Assembly (NCBI GenBank): GCA_947173945.1 | Contig: CAMWGV010000014.1 | Location: 1 to 48,689 of the forward strand | Direction of reading: 5' to 3' | Length of the DNA stretch: 48,689 bases | From: an uncultured Lachnospiraceae bacterium | GTDB lineage: Bacteria > Bacillota > Clostridia > Lachnospirales > Lachnospiraceae | In this document: piece after piece, positions 37,425-47,276 of the stretch | How positions within the stretch are numbered: the stretch's first letter is position 1 | Layout: each line of letters opens with the position of its first letter | Notes under the pieces: generated by a model | What the model was told of the DNA's origin: nothing | Seen by the model: only the letters and a program-made list of their open reading frames with translations | The model's database searches: none | Made by a program: the position numbers and the translations under genes

Positions 37425-37481
37425 CTCTGAGTGAGAACTAAAATACACGAATTAAAATGAAATGTAAGAAGGAGGTCCCGT

Positions 37482-38351
37482 ATGAAAGGAATTATACTTG
37501 CCGGAGGCTCCGGCACAAGACTATATCCGCTTACAAAGGCTGTTTCAAAGCAGATAATGCCTGTATATGATAAGCCTATGATATATTATCCACTTTCAAC
37601 GTTGATGCTTGCTGGTATCAGAGAGGTGCTTATTATATCGACTCCGAGAGATTTGCCTGCATTTCGCGAGCTCTTTGGAACAGGGGAGCAGATTGGCATG
37701 AAATTCAGCTATGCTGTTCAGGAGACACCGAGGGGCCTTGCTGACGCCTTTATTATAGGGGAAGAATTTATCGGAACGGATAATGTTGCCCTTGTTCTGG
37801 GTGACAATATATTCTACGGTCAAAGCTTTTCATCCGTGTTACGGAATGCTGCACAGAGGGAAAAGGGAGCTACAATATTTGGATATTATGTGAAAGACCC
37901 AAGAGAATATGGAGTCGTAGAGTTCGATAAAAATGGAAAAGCACTCTCCATAGAAGAAAAACCGGAAGAACCAAAATCGAATTACGCTGTTCCGGGATTG
38001 TATTTCTATGATAATGATGTTGTTGAAATTGCAAAGAATGTAAAGCCATCGGCAAGAGGAGAGATAGAAATAACAAGCATAAACAATGAGTATCTCAGAC
38101 GGGGGACTCTTATGGTTGAAACTCTTGGACGTGGTTTTGCGTGGCTTGATACGGGAAGCCACGATATGCTTTTGGATGCGGCAGATTTTGTTGCAGCATT
38201 CCAGAAGAGACAGGGTATGTATATTTCCTGTATTGAAGAAATAGCCTACAGACGGGGCTTTATCGACAGGGAGCAATTGCTTGCTCTTGCTGAGCCTTTG
38301 ATGAAAACTGCCTATGGTCAGTATCTTGTGGATGTGGCAAACGGACTTTAG
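37482..38351 (+). CDS. rmlA: Glucose-1-phosphate thymidylyltransferase
   Basis: The 289-residue enzyme starts with the nucleotidyltransferase loop [20 protein letters not shown] and continues with [23 protein letters not shown], the dTDP-binding [16 protein letters not shown] and the TGSHD region. The length and motifs are the normal RmlA type. It makes dTDP-glucose from glucose-1-phosphate and dTTP, the substrate of RmlB. AGGAGG precedes the start. A long hairpin after the stop separates it from the convergent phosphofructokinase gene. Confidence 0.96.
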   Translation: MKGIILAGGSGTRLYPLTKAVSKQIMPVYDKPMIYYPLSTLMLAGIREVLIISTPRDLPAFRELFGTGEQIGMKFSYAVQETPRGLADAFIIGEEFIGTDNVALVLGDNIFYGQSFSSVLRNAAQREKGATIFGYYVKDPREYGVVEFDKNGKALSIEEKPEEPKSNYAVPGLYFYDNDVVEIAKNVKPSARGEIEITSINNEYLRRGTLMVETLGRGFAWLDTGSHDMLLDAADFVAAFQKRQGMYISCIEEIAYRRGFIDREQLLALAEPLMKTAYGQYLVDVANGL

Positions 38352-38385
38352 GAAAGATGTTGGTATTAAAAATTGCTAATTAAAG

Positions 38386-38430
38386 AGGGCTGTCGCTTTA
38401 ACGAATAAAAATTCGTAAAGTGACAGCCCT
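38386..38430. terminator. Bidirectional hairpin between convergent genes
   Basis: A long stem (38386-38406 with 38411-38430, one bulged A and one G-U) has an AAAA loop and lies between the ends of rmlA and the minus-strand phosphofructokinase gene. Downstream of it on the minus strand the DNA is T-rich (CAATTTTTA), so it may end both transcripts. Confidence 0.65.
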
Positions 38431-38436
38431 TAGGTT

Positions 38437-39657
38437 CTACAGCAAATGTGATATATCAAGGTATTTTGGTATACCTGCTTCATATTCAATTGGAACCTCA
38501 CCTAAGATGAGCGGTGCTAAATAGGCTGCCATTTCTTCTGTAACATTATTTTTTTCTTTATTTATCCAATTTAATGGAACCGCTTTGGCTTTGTTTGCAA
38601 CTTCACATACAGGCACAGAGGAAAGATCATAGCTGTAAGGGGAGCTGCATGTGCGGTTAAGCGTTGTCATAAAGCCTGTTTTGCCATCCTGAACAAGCCG
38701 AACAGCTTTTTTACCAAGCTCAAATGATTCATCTAAATCTGTTTTTGATGCCATATGTCCGGCACATCTTTGAAGCACGTTGACTTCTACGGAACGGACC
38801 TTTATACCAAGACGATTCTTTACAAGAGTTTCAAGATATTTTCCGGCACCGGAAAGCTGGGCATGTCCGAACTTGTCAGCTGCTGCATCTGTAGCGGACA
38901 GATAAGCTCCGCTTGCGTCATGTATACCTTCTGATACCGCTACAATAATATTTTGATGTATTTTAATTAATTTTTTTAAGTCAGATAAAAATGCCTCCTC
39001 GTCAAATGCAACCTCGGGAAGATATATAAGATGGGGTGCTGGATTTTTATCATTGCGTGCAAGTACGGAAGCAGCTGTTAACCAGCCGGCATCTCTTCCC
39101 ATAATTTCAACGATAGTTACGCTTTCAACGTCATATATATATGTATCGTAAGCGATTTCCCTTATGCTTCCTGCAATGTATTTTGCGGCAGAGCCAAAAC
39201 CGGGTGTGTGGTCCGTACACACCAAATCGTTATCAATCGTTTTCGGCACACCGGCAATTTTTATATCACTGCCTGTTTCGGCAGCATATTGGGACAGCTT
39301 ATCTACGGTATCCATAGAGTCATTGCCGCCAATATAAAAAAATGCACCCACATTCATTTTTTCAAAAATATCAAAAATTTCTTTGTATGAGCCTGTATCA
39401 TCCTTCCAATCCGGAAGCTTAAAACGGCATGAACCTAAATACATGGCAGGAGTGCATTTGAGTTGGTTGATAAATTCAGGAGTGCTTGATGTTAAATCAA
39501 GAAACTGCTCCCGTATTACTCCCTGTATTCCATGAACTGAGCCATATATACGCTCAAAACAACCACTGTCTGTAATTCCCTGCACTATGCCTGCAAGGGA
39601 GGCATTAATAGCAGCTGTAGGCCCACCGGATTGGGCAACAATACAATTTTTTTTCAT
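38437..39657 (-). CDS. pfp: Phosphofructokinase, pyrophosphate-dependent type
   Basis: The 406-residue protein has the phosphofructokinase fold: QSGGPTAAINASLAG, then YIGGNDSMDT where ATP enzymes have GGDGS, and GVPKTIDNDL with Lys in place of the Gly of ATP enzymes. The Asp in GGND and the Lys are the marks of PPi-using enzymes. IMGRDAGWLTAAS binds fructose-6-phosphate. It should catalyse the reversible phosphorylation of fructose-6-phosphate in glycolysis. The start is ATG at 39657 with GGAG six bases upstream; a second ATG at 39669 overlaps that site. Monocistronic. Confidence 0.92.
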   Translation of the reverse strand: MKKNCIVAQSGGPTAAINASLAGIVQGITDSGCFERIYGSVHGIQGVIREQFLDLTSSTPEFINQLKCTPAMYLGSCRFKLPDWKDDTGSYKEIFDIFEKMNVGAFFYIGGNDSMDTVDKLSQYAAETGSDIKIAGVPKTIDNDLVCTDHTPGFGSAAKYIAGSIREIAYDTYIYDVESVTIVEIMGRDAGWLTAASVLARNDKNPAPHLIYLPEVAFDEEAFLSDLKKLIKIHQNIIVAVSEGIHDASGAYLSATDAAADKFGHAQLSGAGKYLETLVKNRLGIKVRSVEVNVLQRCAGHMASKTDLDESFELGKKAVRLVQDGKTGFMTTLNRTCSSPYSYDLSSVPVCEVANKAKAVPLNWINKEKNNVTEEMAAYLAPLILGEVPIEYEAGIPKYLDISHLL

Positions 39658-39731
39658 AGTAATCTCCATTGCTTTATCTGTATATCATCATGTTACAACG
39701 TGTAATACCAATAATCATTTGATAATAATTA

Positions 39732-39760
39732 TTGACAGATAAAGGATAGCATACTCTATA
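39732..39760 (+). promoter_or_regulatory. Possible upstream promoter for 6S RNA
   Basis: A consensus TTGACA (39732-39737) is followed 17 bp later by TCTATA (39755-39760); TATAAA at 39757 is an alternative -10. It lies 72 bp ahead of the main 6S promoter and points the same way. Confidence 0.45.
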
Positions 39761-39803
39761 AAAAATAGCTACATACTTTTCCATTAATTTCCCTAATATT
39801 TAC

Positions 39804-39832
39804 TTGAAAATGGCATACAATTATTATATAAT
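39804..39832 (+). promoter_or_regulatory. 6S RNA promoter
   Basis: TTGAAA (39804-39809) and a perfect TATAAT (39827-39832) are separated by 17 bp. The predicted start is close to 39839, a few bases ahead of the closing stem of the RNA. Confidence 0.8.
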
Positions 39833-39849
39833 TAAACAAATAAAACCGT

Positions 39850-40046
39850 TATTTACATATATATCTGGGATGCTCGACAACTCCTGTTTATTTTGAACCT
39901 ACATTTTCTTTAAACGGGATTCCTACAGCGTAGCCCTATGTCAGGCCTCCGATTGCAGTGGAAGACAGAAAACTACGTGCGGTTGCCCACCTAGCTTTGC
40001 TAGGAGTCAAAAGGCAGGAACCGGCATTCTGGATATATATTTTTTT
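39850..40046 (+). ncRNA. ssrS: 6S RNA
   Basis: A long, nearly symmetrical hairpin: ATATATATCTGGGATGC (39857-39873) closes with GCATTCTGGATATATAT (40024-40040), followed by a T-run that ends the transcript. The 3' part CACCTAGCTTTGCTAGG followed by AGTCAAAAGGCAG and the 5' CTGGGATGCTCG resemble the conserved ends of bacterial 6S RNA. A central bulge and internal hairpins occupy 39880-40010. It binds housekeeping RNA polymerase as a promoter mimic in stationary phase. It is free-standing, between the divergent phosphofructokinase gene and the SpoIID-like gene. Confidence 0.85.
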
Positions 40047-40069
40047 GAAAAAATGAAAGAAACATATAT

Positions 40070-42397
40070 ATGAAAAGAAAGATTTATTTGTTTCTGGGGT
40101 TGTTTTTCACCCTGGCGATAATTTCTATAATTTCAAAAGAAATATCAAGAGTAATCAAAAACAAGACTGACCATAAGGAAGCGGTTCAGACTGAGACGGA
40201 TGGGAATTTGGATGATGCAGGTATTGCTACTGATACTGATTCTGGCGTTGAATGTTATTCCTATGATGAAGTGGAGGATATTGTGAAATATCTTTCTGAT
40301 TCAGAAGAAACGCTGACCCAGCTTGCCAGACTTGTGGATCCCTTATCCAAGAGTAACAAAATCACTGTCTCATATATAAAAAATGTTGCGAGAATTATAG
40401 ATGTGCCAAGTACTGTGTACGATGAGCAACTTAGAGGCAGGGATGATGATGCGTTTGTAAGCTGTGAGGAATTTGATGAGATTTACCACAATATGGTTGA
40501 CACTGATGTGGCAAAAGGACTTGACAGAAAAAATATACTTGTCTTTCAAACAGACAGTGAGGATGGAACTGTCGTTGTAAATGATGGATACCGGCAGTAT
40601 ACATTTGAAACAGATTATAAGGACGAATTCGAGAACCGTGTTCTTGATGTATATATTAAAAATGATGTCATTTTTAAAGTGAATGGCTTTGCTACGGGAA
40701 CAGTAACACTTAAGCATGTATGGATTGCTGATGTTAAGGATGGTACGTGTACATTCCTATATGGGGGAGTTGAAAAAACATATCCTATGGACGCCAGCAT
40801 TACCGATGCAAAAAAAGAACGCATAGCGACTTTGTACATATCTGACTCAGGAATAAGCAATGTGGACATGAAATATACAAGCATAGAGGGCAGGGTTATT
40901 TCAGCAGATGAAAAAATACGCATGAAAAATCAGACACCTTATGAAATAGATGACAGCTTTGCAATATATGACATTTCTTCGGGAGTATTATATGAGGAGA
41001 GTATGGAGCTTCTTAAAGGATATTCCAAAATAAAGCTTATATTAAAGGATGGAAAGGCCTGTGCTGCTATTTTAGATGGTGAGCCTGCAGGTGAAAATAT
41101 AAGGGTTATACTGTCAGACAGTGATTTTGCTTCCTATGAACTTGAACATGTGACTGTGTCATGTGATGGAGATTTTAAGGTTATATATCCGAATGAAGAA
41201 GAAATTATATTTTCAAAAGGAAATACAGTAACAATAAATAGTGAAGATTATGCCAACAGAGATAAAATTACAATATGTCCACTTGATCCGGCAGATGGTA
41301 TAATATTGGAGAGTATTGCAAGGGAGTGTGGCAAGCCGGTATATGAGGGCACAATAGAGATAAATATAAGAAGTGATCACATGTATGTAATAAATGAACT
41401 GCCGATTGAAAATTATCTGTATGGAGTGGTTTCAAGTGAAGCACCAAGAGATTTTGAACCGGAGGCACTTGCGGCACTTGCAATATGTGCCAGAGCATAT
41501 GCCTATGGAAAGATGCATGACGGAAGCTTTCGTGACTATGGTGCTGATTTGGATGACACTACATTTTGCCAGCTTTACAACAATGTTTTGAAGACCGATG
41601 AAAGTATAAAGGCTGTGAAGGAAACATACGGAATAGTGCCTGCATATGAGGGAAAAGCTATATTTCCGATGTACTTTTCGACATCATGTGGTATAACATG
41701 TACAAATGATGAAATTTGGGGCGGCACCTCTTATGATTATATGATTTCAAGTATTCAGGATATAAAGAAGAGTAGTGAAGACCTTTCCGATGAGGAGACA
41801 TTTGAGAAGTTTATTGAAACTGGTCTCGGATATGATATGTTTGAAAAAAATTTACCATATTACAGATGGAATATAAACTATACAAATGAGGAGATGGCGG
41901 ATGCAGTTAATAATAATTTAGAAGACAGAATTAAAATGTCGCCTGACAATATAAAGGTTAAAAATGACAATAATGTTTTTGTAAGAGGAGAAATATCAGA
42001 TATAGGTGATATCCAAAAAATAACGGTTTCTGGCAGAAGTAAAAGCGGAATCGTACTGGCTTTGGAGATAGAGGGAAGTAAGGGAACCATACAGGTTACC
42101 GGACAAACAAATATCAGAAATCTGATTTCACCAATCAATCAGAATATTGAGCGGAATGATGGTTCTGTTGTGGCAGGCTGGACATCACTTCCAAGTACAT
42201 TTTATTATGTTGAAAAAACAAATGACGGATTTACAATACATGGAGGCGGTTTTGGACATGGTTCGGGACTTAGTCAGAATGGTGCAAATGTTTTGGCACA
42301 AATGGGGTATAATTATAAATATATCATCAGATATTATTTCTCCTACGTTGACCTTGAGATGATATATGACGTTCCGGATGCTGACGAGGAGGAGTAA
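40070..42397 (+). CDS. SpoIID/LytB-domain protein with long N-terminal region
   Basis: The 775-residue protein has an N-terminal membrane anchor (about 5-26) and an extracellular N-terminal region of about 350 residues with no domain I recognise. Then comes a SpoIID/LytB domain from about residue 420, with Glu457 in VVSSEAP (the catalytic acid in SpoIID), AALAICARAYAYGKM, STSCGITCTNDEIWGG, and the final GGGFGHGSGLSQNGA. SpoIID is a lytic transglycosylase acting on denuded glycan. Typical SpoIID is about 340 residues, so this is a much longer relative, probably a vegetative cell-wall enzyme. The start has only a weak site. The stop abuts the YihY start. Confidence 0.88.
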   Translation: MKRKIYLFLGLFFTLAIISIISKEISRVIKNKTDHKEAVQTETDGNLDDAGIATDTDSGVECYSYDEVEDIVKYLSDSEETLTQLARLVDPLSKSNKITVSYIKNVARIIDVPSTVYDEQLRGRDDDAFVSCEEFDEIYHNMVDTDVAKGLDRKNILVFQTDSEDGTVVVNDGYRQYTFETDYKDEFENRVLDVYIKNDVIFKVNGFATGTVTLKHVWIADVKDGTCTFLYGGVEKTYPMDASITDAKKERIATLYISDSGISNVDMKYTSIEGRVISADEKIRMKNQTPYEIDDSFAIYDISSGVLYEESMELLKGYSKIKLILKDGKACAAILDGEPAGENIRVILSDSDFASYELEHVTVSCDGDFKVIYPNEEEIIFSKGNTVTINSEDYANRDKITICPLDPADGIILESIARECGKPVYEGTIEINIRSDHMYVINELPIENYLYGVVSSEAPRDFEPEALAALAICARAYAYGKMHDGSFRDYGADLDDTTFCQLYNNVLKTDESIKAVKETYGIVPAYEGKAIFPMYFSTSCGITCTNDEIWGGTSYDYMISSIQDIKKSSEDLSDEETFEKFIETGLGYDMFEKNLPYYRWNINYTNEEMADAVNNNLEDRIKMSPDNIKVKNDNNVFVRGEISDIGDIQKITVSGRSKSGIVLALEIEGSKGTIQVTGQTNIRNLISPINQNIERNDGSVVAGWTSLPSTFYYVEKTNDGFTIHGGGFGHGSGLSQNGANVLAQMGYNYKYIIRYYFSYVDLEMIYDVPDADEEE

Positions 42398-43255
42398 TTG
42401 CGAAAAGTTGTTAACAGTATTATCAGAATTATAAATAAAGGTACAGAGGATAGTCTCCCGGCATATGCTGCCCAGACGGCATTTTTTGTCATGTTGTCAT
42501 TTTTTCCGTTTGTCATAATGATAATTATGGCAGCCACGCAAATTCCATTTGCAAGGCAAAATATTGTAGCGGAACTGCTTGACATTTTGCCCGCTGAGTT
42601 TCATTCATATATCATGTATCTTGTAGATGATATTATGTATGATGGGGGAGGCTCATTTACCTTGATAACCGTGTTGCTTACTATGTGGTCTGCCGGAAAA
42701 GGCATACAGGCGGTGACATATGGTCTAAATAAAGTATATGGTGTTGAACGGGCAAGAGGATTTATACTGACAAGGCTTATAAGTGCTTTATATACAATCA
42801 TATTCATGTTTATATGCGTTGCACTTATGATTTTAAATGCGTTTGGAAACGACATTGCAGCCAAAATAGTATCGTTGAGACCGGAGCTTGCAAATGCCAC
42901 TGCGCTTTTGTTAAGCGTAAAGGGTGTGCTTACATTTATGATTTTCTTTATATTTATACTGCTTATATATTATCAGCTTCCAAATCGTAAAGGACGTTTT
43001 AAGGATGAGGCTTTTGGTGCTATATTTGCAGCATTTGCATGGATGGTAATGACAAGGGGATTTGCTATTTACATGAGGTTTGCTACAAAGGTATCCTATA
43101 TGTACGGAAGTCTTACGTCAATTGTTGTCATACTAATTTGGCTTTATGTGGGTATGCAGATAATATTGTATGGTGCTGAGTTCAATTCCCTAAGACCGGA
43201 GTTTTTTAAAAAAGCTGAAAAACCGGATAGCATTGACCGTGATGTTATGGTATAA
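42398..43255 (+). CDS. YihY/virulence factor BrkB family membrane protein
   Basis: The 285-residue protein has about six membrane helices. It begins with the family pattern [25 protein letters not shown], then [20 protein letters not shown] in the cytoplasmic loop and [17 protein letters not shown] in the last helix, as in the YihY family (formerly called RNase BN). Function is not settled; it is an inner-membrane protein. The start is TTG 42398, directly after the SpoIID-like stop, with GGAGG five bases upstream, so the two genes are translationally coupled and may share an envelope task. Confidence 0.9.
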   Translation: MRKVVNSIIRIINKGTEDSLPAYAAQTAFFVMLSFFPFVIMIIMAATQIPFARQNIVAELLDILPAEFHSYIMYLVDDIMYDGGGSFTLITVLLTMWSAGKGIQAVTYGLNKVYGVERARGFILTRLISALYTIIFMFICVALMILNAFGNDIAAKIVSLRPELANATALLLSVKGVLTFMIFFIFILLIYYQLPNRKGRFKDEAFGAIFAAFAWMVMTRGFAIYMRFATKVSYMYGSLTSIVVILIWLYVGMQIILYGAEFNSLRPEFFKKAEKPDSIDRDVMV

Positions 43256-43386
43256 TATACGCGGACACAATGAGCCAAGCGGCTGCAAAGCAGACATTTG
43301 GCGAATGTGTGCGAACCATAATGAAACGAAGTGAAATTATGGTAAAATATGTCCACAAAGCAAGGTATAATTTTGGAGGTAAAGAA

Positions 43387-44622
43387 ATGTACGATTTTGA
43401 CGAGATAAAAAATTTTGATTCTGATGTTGCAAAGGCGATGACAGATGAAATTAACAGGCAGAATGATAATATTGAGCTTATCGCTTCTGAGAATATTGTT
43501 TCAAAGGCAGTTATGGCTGCCATGGGAAGTCCGCTTACCAACAAGTATGCGGAAGGATATCCGGGGAAGAGATATTATGGAGGATGTGAACACGTTGATG
43601 TTGTCGAGGAGCTTGCAAGAGAGAGAGCTAAGGAGCTTTTTGGATGCGAGTATGTAAATGTTCAGCCTCATTCGGGAGCACAGGCAAATATGGCTGCTTT
43701 TTTTGCCATTATGGAGCCGGGGGATACATTTATGGGTATGAACCTTGCACATGGAGGACATCTTACACATGGTTCACCGGTTAACTTATCTGGAAAATAC
43801 TTCAATGTTGTTCCTTATGGTGTAAATGATGATGGATTTATAGACTATGATAAGGTTCTTGAGATTGCAAAGGAGTGCAAGCCTAAACTTATTGTTGCAG
43901 GGGCTTCCGCATATGCAAGGGCAATCGATTTCAAAAGGTTTAGAGAAATTGCAGATAGTGTTGGAGCAGTTCTCATGGTTGATATGGCACATATTGCAGG
44001 ACTTGTAGCAGCAGGAGTGCATGAAAGTCCAATACCATATGCGCATGTGACTACAACAACTACCCACAAAACCTTAAGAGGACCACGTGGAGGAATGATT
44101 CTTTCAAGCAATGAGGTAAATGAGAAATACAATTTTAACAAAGCTGTTTTTCCGGGAATTCAAGGTGGCCCACTTATGCATGTCATAGCAGCAAAGGCAG
44201 TATGTTTAAAGGAAGCTCTCACAGATGAGTATAAGCAGTATCAGACTCAGGTTGTTAAAAATGCTGCAAAGCTTGCAGAGGCACTTACGGAGAGAGGTTT
44301 CAAAATAGTATCAGGTGGTACTGATAATCACCTTATGCTTGTTGATTTGCAGAATCTTGACCTTACTGGAAAGGAAGTTGAGAAGCTTCTTGATTCGGTT
44401 CACATTACATGTAACAAAAATACAGTTCCTAACGACCCAAAATCACCATTTGTAACCAGCGGAATCAGACTTGGTACACCTGCAATTACAACCCGTGGTG
44501 CAAATGAGGAGGATATGATTACCATAGCGGATGCCATAAAGGCGGCAGTTATAGATAAGGATAACGATAAGGCTATGGAATTAGTTAAGAGTATTACTGA
44601 TAAGTATCCTTTATACAAGTAA
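43387..44622 (+). CDS. glyA: Serine hydroxymethyltransferase
   Basis: The 411-residue PLP enzyme has [43 protein letters not shown] and the PLP lysine Lys228 in [14 protein letters not shown], then [11 protein letters not shown]. It interconverts serine and glycine with tetrahydrofolate and supplies one-carbon units. ATG 43387 has GGAGGT seven bases before. In-frame codons back to 43270 exist but lack a site and would add a tail the family does not have. A TATAAT at 43367-43372 lies too close to serve this start comfortably; no glycine riboswitch is seen. Confidence 0.96.
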   Translation: MYDFDEIKNFDSDVAKAMTDEINRQNDNIELIASENIVSKAVMAAMGSPLTNKYAEGYPGKRYYGGCEHVDVVEELARERAKELFGCEYVNVQPHSGAQANMAAFFAIMEPGDTFMGMNLAHGGHLTHGSPVNLSGKYFNVVPYGVNDDGFIDYDKVLEIAKECKPKLIVAGASAYARAIDFKRFREIADSVGAVLMVDMAHIAGLVAAGVHESPIPYAHVTTTTTHKTLRGPRGGMILSSNEVNEKYNFNKAVFPGIQGGPLMHVIAAKAVCLKEALTDEYKQYQTQVVKNAAKLAEALTERGFKIVSGGTDNHLMLVDLQNLDLTGKEVEKLLDSVHITCNKNTVPNDPKSPFVTSGIRLGTPAITTRGANEEDMITIADAIKAAVIDKDNDKAMELVKSITDKYPLYK

Positions 44623-44638
44623 TATAAATCATAAAAAT

Positions 44639-44675
44639 GGGCTGTTAAAGTAGGATTGGAATACTATGACAGCTC
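44639..44675 (+). terminator. Possible terminator after glyA
   Basis: GGGCTGT (44639-44645) pairs with ACAGCTC (44669-44675), extended inwards by AGTA/TACT. Only a weak T-rich stretch follows (ATTGTTAATT), so read-through into ftsH is likely. Confidence 0.4.
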
Positions 44676-44695
44676 ATTGTTAATTGGAGAGGTAT

Positions 44696-46627
44696 ATGGA
44701 CGATAATCATAATCAGAGTAATAACGAAAATAGTAATAATAACGGTAACAATTCAAATAACAATGACAACAAAAAGAAACCGTCAGCAACTATTATTATT
44801 TTAATTTTGTCGGTTTTACTGACATTGGCATTCTGGCAGGCATACAGCAGATTTAAGGATTCCGGCAAGGAACAGGTCACTTATGATGAGTTTCTTACAA
44901 TGCTTGAGGCCGGAAATGTGCAGGATGTCAAGATTTATAGTAATGAGATAACCTTCAAACCTGTTTTACAGGATGAAAATGCTGTATATGAAGTGTCCTA
45001 CAGTGTTGTAAAGGCAGATGATTATAATTTAGTTGAAAGATTATATAAAGCAGGCGTAACCTTCGAGGAGATAGACGAAGGTGGAAGTGTAATAATAAAT
45101 ACCATATTGTCTTATGGAATTATGATAGTTGCATTTTATGTTTTGATGATGCTCATTATGAAAAGTGCCACCAAAGGTGGCGGTGTAATGGGTGTCGGAA
45201 GATCCAATGCAAAAATGCACGTACAAACGGAAACCGGAGTTACGTTCAAGGATGTAGCCGGTCAGGAGGAGGCGAAGGAGTCACTCACTGAGATGGTTGA
45301 TTTCCTTGAAAAGCCTGAAAAATATCTTCAGATTGGTGCCAAACTTCCAAGAGGAGCACTTCTTGTAGGACCTCCGGGAACAGGAAAAACACTCCTTGCA
45401 AAGGCTGTTGCCGGTGAGGCAAAGGTTCCGTTTTTTTCACTGTCAGGATCAGATTTTGTGGAGCTTTATGTTGGTGTCGGTGCTGCAAGAGTCAGGGATT
45501 TATTCAGGCGTGCAAATGCCATGGCACCATGTATCATATTTATTGATGAGATTGATGCAATAGGAAGAAGCAGGGATACAAGACATTCAGGTGGAGACAC
45601 AGAGCGTGAACAGACGCTCAACCAGCTTCTTTCTGAAATGGATGGATTTGATACGTCAAAGGGTATCGTAGTCCTTGCGGCAACAAACAGACCGGAGGTT
45701 TTGGATAAGGCATTGCTGCGTCCGGGACGTTTTGACAGGAGAATTATTGTTTCAAAGCCTGATTTACAGGGAAGAATTGACACCTTAAAAGTTCATATGA
45801 AAAATGTCAAGATAGATGAGTCCGTTAATTTAAAATCGCTTGCCCTAGCAACAGCAGGTGCGGTAGGTGCGGATTTGGCAAACATTGTAAATGAGGCGGC
45901 ACTTCTTGCTGTAAGAAATGGCAGGGAACATGTTTCACAGTCAGATTTGCTTGGCTCTGTGGAAGTTGTTTTTGCGGGTAAGGAAAAGAAGGAAAAGCTT
46001 TTGAGCCCAAAGGAGAAGGAGATAGTTGCATATCACGAGGTAGGACATGCCCTTGTGTCTGCGCTTCAGAAAAATACTATGCCGATACAGAGAATTACCA
46101 TAGTACCACGAACAGGCGGAGCTCTGGGATATGTATGGCAGGTACCGGAGGAAGAAAAGCAGCTTGAAAGCAAGAAAGAGCTTGAGGAGGAAATTGTTAT
46201 CTGCCTTGCAGGGCGTGCTGCAGAGGAGCTTAAGTTTGACTCGATAACAAGTGGTGCGTCAAATGATATAGAAAAGGCAACCAATATAGCAAGAACGATG
46301 ATAACCATGTATGGAATGTCTGATAAGTTCGGTATGGTACAGCTTGAAAGTGTAACAGGGCAATATCTTGATAACAGACGGGTTTTAAACTGTTCAAGTG
46401 AAACGGAAACCAAGGTCGATACAGAGGTCAAGAATATGATTAAGGCGGCATATGAGAAGGCACTTAAGCTTCTGAAGAAAAATATGACCACACTTGATGC
46501 TATTGCAAAGACTCTGTATGAAAAGGAAAATATTACCGGTGAGGAATTTGGAAGGTTATTTGAGAAATATCAGAAGATAAAGCTGAAAAATACAACAACA
46601 TCAGGAGCAAAAAAGGATGAATTATAA
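44696..46627 (+). CDS. ftsH: ATP-dependent zinc metalloprotease FtsH
   Basis: The 643-residue membrane protease has an unusual N-terminal Asn/Asp-rich stretch (about 1-27) before the first membrane helix, an extracytoplasmic domain, and a second helix (about 138-155). An AAA domain follows with Walker A GPPGTGKT (from Gly225), Walker [12 protein letters not shown] and the pore motif [17 protein letters not shown]. The zinc site is HEVGH at His447, with a later acidic ligand in the peptidase domain. It degrades membrane and short-lived cytosolic proteins as a hexamer. The start is ATG 44696, six bases after GGAG; TTG 44684 is rejected. The end overlaps the next gene by 11 bases. Confidence 0.96.
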   Translation: MDDNHNQSNNENSNNNGNNSNNNDNKKKPSATIIILILSVLLTLAFWQAYSRFKDSGKEQVTYDEFLTMLEAGNVQDVKIYSNEITFKPVLQDENAVYEVSYSVVKADDYNLVERLYKAGVTFEEIDEGGSVIINTILSYGIMIVAFYVLMMLIMKSATKGGGVMGVGRSNAKMHVQTETGVTFKDVAGQEEAKESLTEMVDFLEKPEKYLQIGAKLPRGALLVGPPGTGKTLLAKAVAGEAKVPFFSLSGSDFVELYVGVGAARVRDLFRRANAMAPCIIFIDEIDAIGRSRDTRHSGGDTEREQTLNQLLSEMDGFDTSKGIVVLAATNRPEVLDKALLRPGRFDRRIIVSKPDLQGRIDTLKVHMKNVKIDESVNLKSLALATAGAVGADLANIVNEAALLAVRNGREHVSQSDLLGSVEVVFAGKEKKEKLLSPKEKEIVAYHEVGHALVSALQKNTMPIQRITIVPRTGGALGYVWQVPEEEKQLESKKELEEEIVICLAGRAAEELKFDSITSGASNDIEKATNIARTMITMYGMSDKFGMVQLESVTGQYLDNRRVLNCSSETETKVDTEVKNMIKAAYEKALKLLKKNMTTLDAIAKTLYEKENITGEEFGRLFEKYQKIKLKNTTTSGAKKDEL

Positions 46628-47204
46628 TTTTTATGCCACTGTTTCCAGAATGAAATATATCGCAAGATGGGCATTGATGAGAAATACCAGGGAAGAGAAT
46701 TTATCTGAGCATTCCCTTGAGGTAAGTATGATTGCACATGCATTATGTATCATCGGAAATGAGAGGTATAACAAACAATTAGATGCAGATTATGCGGCAT
46801 TGGTTGGCATATATCACGATGCGTCCGAAATAATCACAGGTGATATGCCGACTCCAATCAAATATTATAACAGAAGCATAAATGAGGCATTTAAGTCAAT
46901 TGAAGATGAAGCAAACCGGAAGCTGCTTGAACAGCTTCCGGAGGATATAAGAAAGCACTACCAGAAATACTTTTTTAAACCGGCAGACAGAGAATATGAG
47001 TGGAGGCTTGTAAAGGCTGCGGATAAGATATCCGCACTTATAAAGTGTCTTGAGGAGGAAAAGACCGGAAACAGAGAGTTTGTTGTGGCAAAAAGCTCTA
47101 CAGAAAAAACAGTCGCTAAACTTGGAAAGGAGCTTCCTGAGGTTAAAGACTTTATAAATGAGTGTCTGGATGCTTTTTCAAAGACATTGGACGAGCTTGG
47201 ATAG
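46617..47204 (+). CDS. yfbR: YfbR-like HD-domain 5'-deoxynucleotidase
   Basis: The 195-residue HD-domain phosphohydrolase has the metal histidine in EHSLEVSMIAHAL, the HD pair in YHDASEIITGDMPTPIKYYN and a late metal Asp in KAADKISALIKCLEEEK. This fits YfbR, which removes phosphate from deoxynucleoside 5'-monophosphates. The start lies inside the last codons of ftsH with GGAG about eight bases upstream, and the two overlap by 11 bases. The coupling of a membrane protease with a nucleotidase looks like simple gene packing; no functional link is known to me. Confidence 0.87.
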   Translation: MNYNFYATVSRMKYIARWALMRNTREENLSEHSLEVSMIAHALCIIGNERYNKQLDADYAALVGIYHDASEIITGDMPTPIKYYNRSINEAFKSIEDEANRKLLEQLPEDIRKHYQKYFFKPADREYEWRLVKAADKISALIKCLEEEKTGNREFVVAKSSTEKTVAKLGKELPEVKDFINECLDAFSKTLDELG

Positions 47205-47276
47205 ATATGTCACAAAAAAAATACAGAATATATACAAATTTGATACAATTTCGTGTTAGTATGGAGGAGAAAAAAG

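Noticed and set aside
38437-39657. GGNDS in phosphofructokinase as a damaged active site
   Set aside because: The Asp and the Lys of PKTIDND are the normal marks of the PPi-dependent group, so it is a subfamily feature.
39841-39851. AAAACCGTTAT near 6S RNA as a third copy of the hairpin family
   Set aside because: Only 11 bases match segment a and no arm or partner segment is present, so chance is likely.
43270-43386. N-terminal extension of glyA
   Set aside because: The frame is open but the GGAGGT site and the family start favour ATG 43387.
43256-43386. Glycine riboswitch ahead of glyA
   Set aside because: The gap is only about 130 bp and shows none of the tandem aptamer features.
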